From NCBI GenBank assembly GCA_037179335.1, contig JAKZHN010000017.1, positions 124,001 through 188,000 on the forward strand: DNA of 64,000 nt, given 5' to 3'. Below, piece after piece: positions 55,706 through 64,000 of this stretch. The notes under the pieces were generated by a model that made no database searches, had not been told where the DNA came from, and saw only the letters and a list, made by a program, of their open reading frames with translations. This DNA comes from Cyclaneusma minus. Its lineage: Eukaryota > Ascomycota > Leotiomycetes > Marthamycetales > Marthamycetaceae. The translations under genes and the position numbers were made by a program. Numbering within the stretch: position 1 is the first letter of the stretch; the number at the start of each line of letters is the position of its first letter.

Positions 55706-58463
55706 CTAACCCCCCTCCGTTATCACCGCCGTAGGATCCTTTACAATACTTAGGTCCATCAGTCCTTCCTGCTTCTCTATCACCAGCCCCTTTTCGTTAG
55801 CCAGATGTAGCAAGCAGATGAAGCAATAGCTCGTCGAGATATCGTTCATGACTTGCTTCGGGTACACAGCCTGTAAGTTCTGCATCACAGAGGTAAATTT
55901 GAGACTTCCGTCTCCATTTTTCGACGGAGCCGGTGGCGCTGCCCTGGATGGTGTTTGCGCAGAAAGATCCTAGGATTACTGGTTAGCATGCCTTCTGTCC
56001 CCCTGACTTTTTCGGTTGTCAATCCAACTTACGGCTTCCTCAGTCTCAATACCCATTCCTCTCCAAAGCTCCTCTTTCAACCTCCTGACATCCACCTTCT
56101 TCGCTACGCGCGCATATTGTACGTATTCGGGCCTCAACCTCCGACTCTGCGTCACGAGCTGCGTTCCAAAGGCACCTGGCTCCCCCTCTGTCCCTTGGCT
56201 ACTGCCTGCCAATAAGCCATCTAGTCCATTGGCACCTGCACCGTTCTCACCGTCAGGCCCAGGCGAGAAGTGGTCGCGCGCATCCGCAAATTCCATATCG
56301 TCATCATCATCGATGCCGCCTGGGAACGCCAAGCCATCGTCTTGAAAGAAGTTTGCATCGTAGTTACCTTGCGGCAATGCTTCGTCGTTTTCCGCATTTT
56401 CCGGTGCTTCCTTCCGTGCCCAGAATGCTTCGTCCATTTCACCTTCAGGAACATCCTCGTGGGCAGCGTGGCCACCGAACGTATTAGCCTTCGCGCCGAG
56501 GCCAGAGCGGCGGCTACCCATGCGTGCTTTTGGCTTGAGGAAAAGGCGAAGTAGGGACTTCGAGTTGAAATGTTTGTCATCTGGGAGGAGATTCCTCGTC
56601 TTGGATTTCCAGTCTTTCTTGGGTAAGGAGATGACCGAGTTTGATAAGGCTGGCGTATATATGGCTTCTGCAAGGCCTGTCGACAGTGGGGAAGCGAAGT
56701 CAATCTCGAAGGGTTCCTTTTCTTTCCTTGGCTTGGTGGCCGCTGCAGGCTTATTGATATCTTTGACTTTCCGTATTCGCCAGTGCTCAGGCCCGGCCCA
56801 ATTTTTTTGAAGGGCCTGATCGAAATAACTCAGAATATCGTCGTGCCCGCCCTCGTATTTGTGTTGGTTGCGATCAAGGGACACCACATACTCGCCACTA
56901 TCGGGATCAAATGTCCCAACACCGTCTTCTCCGTCCGCCATCCCATCGTTGTCGTAGCCCGCATCGTGAACTCGTGGTTGCGGGTCGAGAGCTGCATCAC
57001 GAGCCCATGCTTCTCCACCTTCACCAAAGCCGGTATCCACGGGTATATCAAAACCGCCCATATTCACATCATCATCGTCATCAAAACCACCTGCGTTATC
57101 ATCAAACTGGTCATCCAAACCCCCGGCGTCGGCGCTTTTCTCTCGATCTTGCCGCCAGTCCTCAGGTGCTTTCAGAAATGGAATATCTAAGGTCCCGGAG
57201 GGGTCTCCCAGATCGTAGCTTTTGAGTGACGGGCAGATGTCTTGTGCATCCAATCGTGCCAAGTCGGGGAAGAACTTGGCGCCCAATGCACCGACGTCAA
57301 TCTCGACATCCTCGCCATCATCCTCTGAGGCCGCTTGCTCGTCCTTCATCATAGATTCTGGCTCTTCGTCCTCGGCATCGTCTGGTCCGGCAGTATCGCC
57401 CTTGCGCTTAGTGGCTTCTCCCTCCGCTGTTGCATCCCCTGCGTCATCACTGCTGTCGAAGACAATTCTTCCTTGCCCATCGATTGCAAGGTGGTTCAGA
57501 AGCAGACCCTTTGCACCTCCTTCGTCAAAATCGGCGGATGCCTTTTTGAACAAGGGGTCAACGGCGAATTCAAGTTCCATCTTTTTCAATTGCAGAGAAG
57601 CGAAAGAGGGGGCGAGGGTGGCTTCTGACGAACGCTGAGTCTGTACAAGCAGTCAGCAGTGTTGTAGCGCGCAGACAACGTAGTACATGCCTTTCTCTTG
57701 GGCTTCTTCCTGACGACTCCGTCCTCGTCTTCCACCTCTTCCTCACTCTCCTCTCCAGCTCCCTCCCCATCCTCTCCACCCTTCTTCTTCTTGCTGTTAT
57801 TGCCGCTGTCCGCCAGTCCACTGAGCAGTTTTCCTGTCTCGGTCGCGACACTATCGACTCGGCTTGTGTAAATCTTCACGCAGCCGTCCAAGGTGCAACT
57901 AGCCTTCTGAAAGTTGACTCCATCGCCCTCCTTCAACAGACTCATATCATGGAAGTAGTCGATCAGGGCAAAGTTCCAGGAATTTGCGGCATTGATCTTG
58001 TTGTCGGTGGCCATCTTCATCCATTCTTCGAAGTTCGCCAGGATAGGCACCCGCTTCATGGGAGTGACGGCAGAGCCGCCCACAATCATGACGCGCCCAT
58101 CGAGGTTGCCGCCCTTTGCGCGGTCCCTCGGAGTCTTAGGATTCGACGAGGGCGACGAGTTCCCGGACAAGTCGGCGGTTTGTTTGCGCATGGGGGAGGC
58201 GGCGGCTTTGATCTGGTTCATTTGGATGTCGTGGAGGGCGTGGCGGGACTGGAGACGCTTCGCTTTTTCTTGGGCATCGTCGTTGAGCGGGATCCTGCGG
58301 AGATTGCGGTTAGCATTTAAGAGGCGAGAGTGCCGCAGAGACTTGGCGAAGAGGCTGGCGGGCGGCAGAAGAGGACGCACTTGACGGGGGACTTGAAAGG
58401 GCTGCCGCCCGGCACCCCGACGTTGGGAGCGCCGCTTCGTGGCTGTTGCGCGACCCGAGGCAT
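55706..58463 (-). CDS. brn1: Condensin kleisin subunit Brn1/CAP-H (barren)
   Basis: Kleisin that closes the condensin ring on mitotic chromosomes. Exons are 58463..58381, 58294..57691, 57640..56033 and 55969..55706; 852 residues, all frames kept. The N-terminal kleisin part contains VPILANFEEWMKMATDNKIN and SWNFALIDYFHDM. A conserved block is TQRSSEATLAPSFASLQLKK followed by ELEFAVDPLFKKASADFDEG. Long acidic runs (GGFDDDDDVNMGG) and FDPDSGEYVVSL-type motifs follow. The C-terminal winged-helix region includes YVQYARVAKKVDVRRLKEEL and SYCFICLLHLANEKGL. Intron 2 (57690..57641) uses a GC donor (AAAG|GCATGT); the nearby GT would break the conserved TQRSSEATLAPSF start. Very close match to the CAP-H family. 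Confidence 0.95.
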
Positions 58464-58894
58464 GGCGGCGGCTATGTGTGCAGCGAGATGGGATTGGGCA
58501 TTAAAGAGACCGCTGCGTTTCCTGTTGTCGCCGTCGCCGTCAGAGAACGTTTACATGTAGGCCCTGCCAACGCGATGTAAACAAGCCGGCACGGGTGGAC
58601 GATTATCCGTCCCTCCCCCACAGGCACGAACTTCGATTGCTTCTGATACATGTAGGTATCTGCTATGCAGCTGGTCTATTTCAAATCCACGAGCTTGAGC
58701 TATGCCAGGTAATTTGAAATTTAATTCTTGATAGTATTTGGAACATAGTCGCTTGGTTGTTAGCGGGGACGGCCTGCCTGTTTTTCCGTAGTCCGTCGTT
58801 TTTCCCGCGAAATCTTCAATAATTTCGATCCAACCTTTGCGTGTGCATATTTTCCGCCCAGCCGTCCTTTTCGGCTGATCAACACCTGCTCGCA
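58464..58894. other. Divergent promoter between brn1 and dbp3
   Basis: About 430 bp shared by two divergent genes. The minus-strand ORF 58551-58928 is not supported. Confidence 0.55.
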
Positions 58895-60707
58895 ATGGCG
58901 AAACGCTCTCTGGACGACGCAACATCAATCTCGGCGACTGAGGTCCCTGCCAAGAAGAGTCGCAAAGACAAGAAGCGCTCGACTACCCCCCCAGTAGAGG
59001 AGAAGGACCAACTCAAGAAGGCACGGAAGGAAAAGAAGCGCCAGAAGAAAGAGCTCAAGGACGCAGAAGCCGCCGACCAGCTGCCCGAGCCGGCTGGCGA
59101 CGACGATGAGGAAGCCAAGGCTGCGCGGAAGGCCGCCAGGAAAGTTGCAAGGAAAGCTGAGAAAGCCGCATTGAAGGCGCAAAAGGCCACCGAGACTGAT
59201 TCCAAGGACGAGCCGAAGTCGACTGCGTTGGAGCCGGGTACTGCTACAACCACCACAGAGATGGCCAGCTCTGCGCCTACGTCTGGTCGATATGTCGAGC
59301 CATCAGAGTTGGCTTCATTGCCTTCCTCTGTCATCGACACCTTTCTTGCCGATAATTTCATCAGCGTCAGCGATCCGACTACCAAATCTTCTCTGCGGCC
59401 CATCATCGAATTTTCTCACCTACCGGCCGGCGTTCTTCAAGAACAGACTCCTCTACAAGCCTACAAAAAGCCAACGCCCATCCAGTCTGTTTCGTGGCCA
59501 TTCCTTTTCGATGGACGGGATGTGATCGGTGTTGCAGAGACTGGCTCCGGAAAGACGATGGCTTTCTCCGTACCTTGCATTCGGCATTTGGGAGCCTCCT
59601 TGAAGGGGAAGAAGCATTCGGGTATCAAAGCGGTGGTTGTGTCCCCCACACGCGAGCTCGCGATGCAGAGCTTTGAACAGATCACAAACCTTACCCAGGG
59701 CTCGGGTTTGAAGACCGTTTGTGTATATGGCGGTGTTCCAAAAGACGAGCAGAGACGAGCGCTGCAGAAAGCCCATATTGTCATTGCGACCCCTGGCCGA
59801 CTGAACGATTTCATCAGCGAAGGATGTGCCGACCTCAGCCAGGCCGACTATGTGGTTCTTGATGAGGCCGACAGGATGTTGGACAAGGGATTCGAGGAGG
59901 ATATTAGGAAGATCATTGGCGCTACAGCCCCCCTGGGAAAGCGCCAGACCCTCATGTTCACAGCTACCTGGCCAGAATCGGTTCGCAAATTGGCAGCAAC
60001 ATTCATGACTTCACCTGTCAAAATCTCCATCGGTGACAACCCCACGGGAGATCTCCGTGCAAATGCGCGCATCGTTCAGAAGGTCGAAGTGTTGGATGCC
60101 CGCGACAAGCAGTTCCGTCTGCTCCAGCTTCTGAAACAGTACCAAAGTGGCCAGCAAAAGGATGACCGCATTCTGGTCTTCTGCCTCTACAAGAAAGAGG
60201 CAACCCGCATTGAGGAATTCATCAGGAACAAGGGCATTCGTGTGGCTGGTATTCATGGTGATCTCAGCCAAGAGCAAAGGACCAGGAGCTTGGATGCTTT
60301 CAAGAAAGGAACTTGCCCGGTCCTAGTAGCTACCGATGTTGCAGCGAGAGGCCTGGACATTCCTGCCGTGAAGCTCGTCATCAATTGCACTTTCCCTCTG
60401 ACTGTCGAAGATTATGTCCATCGAATCGGAAGAACAGGCCGAGCTGGAAAAGAGGGTCTGGCAATCACGCTGTTTACGGAGCATGACAAGGCCCATTCCG
60501 GAGCGTAAGTAATTCCAGTCTGATTGTTCCTGCTCAAGCTTACAAATTTACAGACTCATCAACGTCCTCAAATCTGCCAATCAACCGGTGCCAGACGAGC
60601 TTATGAAGTTCGGAACGACAGTCAAGAAGAAGGGCCATGAAGCTTATGGTGCATTCTACAAGGAGACAGATTCCACAAAAACTGCCACCAAGATCAAGTT
60701 TGACTGA
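58895..60707 (+). CDS. dbp3: DEAD-box RNA helicase Dbp3
   Basis: Nucleolar ATP-dependent RNA helicase in pre-rRNA processing. Exons are 58895..60504 and 60554..60707 (49-nt intron); 587 residues. The Lys/Ala/Glu-rich N-terminus (KKARKEKKRQKKELKD, ARKAARKVARKAEKAAL) is typical of Dbp3. Q-motif region KKPTPIQSVSWP (about residue 190), Walker A AETGSGKT (about 213), SPTRELA, ATPGR, DEAD in VVLDEADRMLDKG (about 322), FTATWP (the SAT motif as TAT, usual in Dbp3), VATDVAARGLD and HRIGRTGRAG (about 508). The start at 58895 was chosen over an upstream in-frame ATG at 58841, which adds a non-conserved leader. Convergent with rft1. Confidence 0.95.
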
Positions 60708-60754
60708 GCTTGTGTTGCCGATGTGGATCGAGTGTGGTTCCTTTGCATCTCATG

Positions 60755-62503
60755 CTAAGCACGAAAGGAGTTGTAGCACTCCTTCAGATAACTATACTCA
60801 GATCCAACCCTACTTGCATTAGACAGGCGTCACGGGTACGGAAAGAGCATTGACTTACAAGATAGTAAGAAATGGAAGGGACATCGCAACTGCTTTGGTC
60901 AAACCTGCAAAGCCACTGGCCAAGCTTTCCTGCATTTGATGAAGCACTGCCACTGTTCCTGCACTAGCTGCCAGCGTCGACCACTGCGGCATGAGGCTTG
61001 AAATATCTAGGCGACTCCCACGCGCGCTTAGGTATTTGTTAATGAAGTTAAAGCTCCACAAGATCCTGAAAGCCATATTGATCACATTTGCCCAGACCAA
61101 ACCCTCAGCCCCAAGTCCCAGGACCTCTAGGAATAGATAGCCGGCGCCGGCAAACCCAGCAGAAAATGCAAGCATCCACGCAGATTGTCCGTCAAGTTCA
61201 GACTTGCTTGCAACGGCTGAAATGAATGCCTCTGTGACCCCGTTGACCGCCAGGAGAGGAATGTAGTAGCAATATCTGCCCAGAACGTGACCAGCTCCGG
61301 CAGCAGACCATCTTGGTCCAGCAACAATACCCAGCAATAGCGGAGCTATCGACGGGCCCAATGCGACGGCTGTGACGGAGAGCAGAGCATACAGTTTAAG
61401 TATACGATGAAGATCTCTGCTTGCCATCTGGGTAGTCTTTTTCTGCGCCTCTCCGGTCGTCGTCGAGGAGAGCAGCTTACCAAAGTAGTTTCGGCACATT
61501 TCCTCTATTGGTTGGAAGACCATTCGGGCTATCAAACCACCATAGTTCGAAGCCAATGCGTAGACCCCAATAGCCTGTGGAGAAGCAAGCCACGATATCA
61601 ACAAGGTGTCTCCTTGGGTAAGAACGTGCTTGACCAGTGTCTGCATAAATAGACTTCTTCCTAAAGCCAGCAAAGGTTTCGAGAAGTAGGATGCCAGATA
61701 GTCAGCGTCGCTATGTTTCGTCAGCTGCAAGCGGTCTAAACTGGCCCTAGTCTAAGTTTCAAATACCTTGAGACGATAGGCCTAGGCGTAAGTGAAAAGC
61801 CGCTCAAAGACGCCAGCTTCCAGGTGCTCCAGTAGTACAGCACAAGTAGCGTCAGTCCGTACGCCCCCTGGCCAAGTGCAAAGGGAAGTACTCCGAGGTC
61901 ACGTCCAGTCCGTGCCGCCCAGAGCGCAGAGGCACAAGTGACGAAACACCGTAGTACCGTCGCGACCGTCTCGACGCCAGCGCGGATCTTGTAGCGCGAC
62001 TTTTGTTGAACTACCACGAAGCAGGGTTCTGCGAGGAGTTCCCAGATGGCTGCTATGCCGTAGAGCTTCAGAGCTTCCGCGAAGTAGGGCGTCCGCAGGA
62101 TCACGGGATCGGAAGAGCGGGCATAGGACCAAGCCAAGAAGAAGGCGAAAACGAGGCCTAGAGCAATGGAGATGTAGGAGAGATTGACGATGGTCTGAGT
62201 CTTGTCTGCCGCCTTGCTCTTCTTCTCCTTGTCGACATCTGGGGTTTCGGACGCATCGGCCTGACGCTGCACGGCAACGCGCAGACTTTCCCTCGAGAAG
62301 AAGAGAACCGAGATTGCATAGAGCTCGAGCTGGGTAGAGATTCCCAGGAGCTCCGGAGAGAGGTAGCGCAGGAGGAACTGGTTGACAGCGAACGTGAGGG
62401 CGCGCGAGCCTACTTGGAGGAGAATCAGAAAGGTGGCACCTTCGGCGGTTTTTGAGGCCAGTGACTTTCCGGCGGGCTGGCCTTTCTGAGTTTCGCCGGC
62501 CAT
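60755..62503 (-). CDS. rft1: Rft1, ER lipid-linked oligosaccharide protein
   Basis: Polytopic ER membrane protein needed for Man5GlcNAc2-PP-dolichol handling in N-glycosylation. Exons are 62503..61767, 61710..60859 and 60812..60755; 548 residues. The family opening is SKTAEGATFLILLQVGSRAL then FAVNQFLLRYLSPELLG, and ISTQLELYAISVLFFSRESL followed by RVAVQRQ is the conserved early helix pair. LVKHVLTQGDTLLISW in the middle is a hallmark. Intron 1 (56 nt, CTGAC branch, CATAG acceptor) and intron 2 (46 nt, GTAAGT donor) both keep frame; the last 58-nt exon gives the charged tail LKECYNSFRA. Ignoring intron 2 would stop at 60855. An in-frame ATG at 62554 is an alternative start. About 165 bp separates it from divergent erg26. 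Confidence 0.92.
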
Positions 62504-62667
62504 GGCAGTTGTAGTTGTTTTTTGAATAACATGAATGCGGCTCTGCAGCTTCATGGAGTCCGTGCAGTCTGCTTTGGTGGGGCGATGGTCCCCGGTCCGA
62601 GCGATACGAGCGTCCCTGAAGGACCTCCATCAACAATTGACCTCTCTGGAACCGCGACAACGCAACA
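62504..62667. promoter_or_regulatory. Compact bidirectional promoter of rft1 and erg26
   Basis: Only 164 bp lie between the two start codons, less if rft1 starts at 62554. Both leaders and both promoters must fit here, so transcription is probably coordinated or overlapping. The genes act in ER dolichol-linked glycan and ergosterol synthesis. Confidence 0.6.
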
Positions 62668-63808
62668 ATGTCCAAGCCAGAGCTGGGGACCGTCCTGGTG
62701 ATTGGTGGCTGTGGCTTCCTCGGCCACCATGTCGTCGAATACCTGCTGGCCCACTATAGCTGCAGGGTCGCTGTCATCGACCTTCGAACTACTCGAAACC
62801 GGCGCGAGAAGGCCGACTACTACGACGCCGATATCACCGACAGTGACGCCCTGAACTCTCTGTTCTCCAAGATCGGGCCCACCGTCGTCATTCACACAGC
62901 CTCGCCGACTCTTATGGGTGCCACCCACGCCCTCTACAAGAAGGTCAACGTCGACGGCACACGGGCAGTCATCGAAGCTTGCCAGAACACTGGCGTGAAG
63001 GCTTTGGTCTACACCAGCTCTGCCAGTATTGTCCACGACAACCAGTCCGACCTCGTCAATGCTGACGAGAGGTGGCCTGTTCTCACCGGAAAGGCTCAGT
63101 CCGAATACTACTCCCAGACCAAGGTACGACTACCTTCAAGCCCCATCCAGGATCCCTGCTAACTATCTGCGATAGGCTGAAGCTGAGGAACTCGTCCTTG
63201 CAGCCAACAGGAAACCAGGATCTTCCCTTCTGACGTGCGCTCTTCGACCGGCCGGCATTTTTGGTGAAGGAGACGTCCAGTTCATCCCGAATGTCCTTGC
63301 CCAGCTTCCCGCGAACAGAACTGGCTGGCAACTCGGCGACAACAACAACCTCTTTGACGTGACCTACGTGGGAAATGTTGCACAGGCACACGCCCTTGCC
63401 GCAGTCGCTCTCCTGGCCTCGAGCAGAAGCAGTACCATTCCTCTCGACTACGAAAAGGTGGATGGCGAGGCCTTCTTCATCACGAACGGAACGCCGATCT
63501 ATTTCTGGGACTTTGCGCGCGCGGTGTGGAAGGCTGGAGGCTCCAAGCTGGGGACTGAGCATGTGTGGACAATCTCGCAAGGTACTGGCCTCTTGCTTGG
63601 GTCAGTCTTGGAGACGATCATGTGGCTGTTGGGGAGAACCCCTAGCCTCACGACTCGGCAGGTCAAGTACTCCTGTATGACAAGGTACTACGATATCACC
63701 AAGGCGAGGAAAAGACTAGGGTACACGCCTGCAATTGGTCTGTCGGAAGGAATTACTCGAGGAGTGAAGTATATATTGGAGCAGGAAAAGAGGGACCAGA
63801 CAAAATAA
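62668..63808 (+). CDS. erg26: Sterol-4-alpha-carboxylate 3-dehydrogenase (Erg26-like)
   Basis: NAD(P)-dependent short-chain dehydrogenase of C-4 demethylation in ergosterol synthesis, acting at the ER with Erg25 and Erg27. Exons are 62668..63123 and 63176..63808 (52-nt intron); 362 residues. The Rossmann fold starts VLVIGGCGFLGHHVVEYLL, followed by the Asp that fixes NAD (VIDLRTT). The catalytic YxxxK is YSQTK in EYYSQTKAEAE. ALRPAGIFGEGD, FDVTYVGNVAQAHALAA and FITNGTPIYFWDF match the 3-beta-HSD/Erg26 family. A hydrophobic stretch near the C-terminus (GTGLLLGSVLETIMWLLG) fits membrane association. Erg26 versus another 3-beta-HSD is the main uncertainty. Confidence 0.9.
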
Positions 63809-64000
63809 ACTTGTCTTTACTTTATTTCTCTGGTTTGCATGATCGGTACTTGTGAATATCTTGAGCTTCGACTATTATTGTTCCTTAGGTAAATAACATG
63901 AATATTCAGGCATGCTGTGAACGTTCATGATTATTGTGAATGTACAGTGGGTGGAAAGAAGTCTGAATACGGCCTACAGTCTCAGCTGGATTGCGAATAT
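63809..64000. other. erg26 3' region, 19-bp-like repeats and start of a MITE
   Basis: 63850-63940 shows weak 19-bp-period units with GAATATTC cores, running into a MITE end at 63945. Confidence 0.5.
63945..64000. mobile_element. MITE, left end only (cut by window end)
   Basis: After a TA (63943-63944) the sequence reads CAGTGGGTGGAAAGAAGTCT, then AATACGGCCTACAGTCTC, closely matching both ends of the 21964-22109 element. The second arm lies beyond the window. Confidence 0.75.

Noticed and set aside
1..64000. CRISPR arrays or prokaryotic mobile systems
   Set aside because: The tandem repeats are degenerate, have no unique spacers and lie in a fungal nuclear context; no cas-like genes are present.

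Overview
The window is nuclear DNA from a filamentous ascomycete (Pezizomycotina). Most genes carry short introns (about 42-80 nt) with GTRNGT donors, CTRAY branch sites and YAG acceptors. The gene content fits as well: a hacA-type bZIP gene with an Ire1-type 20-nt intron, the Hcs1/SMUBP2 helicase, a Sid1-like GCK kinase, a FHA-forkhead protein, a fungal P450 and a secreted S10 carboxypeptidase. I cannot place it in a class with confidence.

Layout, left to right: kinesin-1 motor (-, partial), ubc2/RAD6 (-), a DUF427 protein (+), hacA (+), a cytochrome P450 (-), a decayed 2OG-Fe(II) oxygenase gene (-), a serine carboxypeptidase (-), a small secreted protein (-), an intron-containing tRNA-Gly (-) with a relic copy nearby (+), a pirin (-), a FHA-forkhead regulator (-), a J-domain protein (-), the INCENP/Sli15 homologue (-), an acyl-CoA dehydrogenase (+), a TUG/UBX protein (-), a GCK kinase (+), lsm6 (-), hcs1 (+), an unknown basic and coiled-coil protein (+), a Na+/Ca2+-exchanger-like protein (+), condensin brn1 (-), dbp3 (+), rft1 (-) and erg26 (+). 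Exon models were built by hand. Almost all keep frame through every junction; the 2OG oxygenase gene does not.

Most genes are ordinary housekeeping genes with no operon-like logic. Several act in mitosis or cytokinesis (INCENP, condensin, Sid1-like kinase, forkhead, kinesin), but I see no evidence of a functional cluster. rft1 and erg26 are divergent and share a promoter of about 165 bp; dbp3 and rft1 converge with 47 bp between stop codons.

The non-genic DNA holds the most unexpected structure. Many intergenic regions contain AT-rich arrays with a degenerate period of about 19 bp (core near AATTATTGAGAATATTCC). Several arrays sit inside or beside inverted-repeat elements: short Tc1/mariner-like MITEs starting TA|CAGTGGG, a foldback element of about 0.5 kb just after the acyl-CoA dehydrogenase, and two more families of element ends. 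No transposase is present. Other points of interest are a long hydrophobic ORF in the unspliced hacA frame, an evenly spaced series of phase-0 mini-exons in INCENP, a pirin with an optional N-terminal membrane anchor, and probable GC-AG introns.
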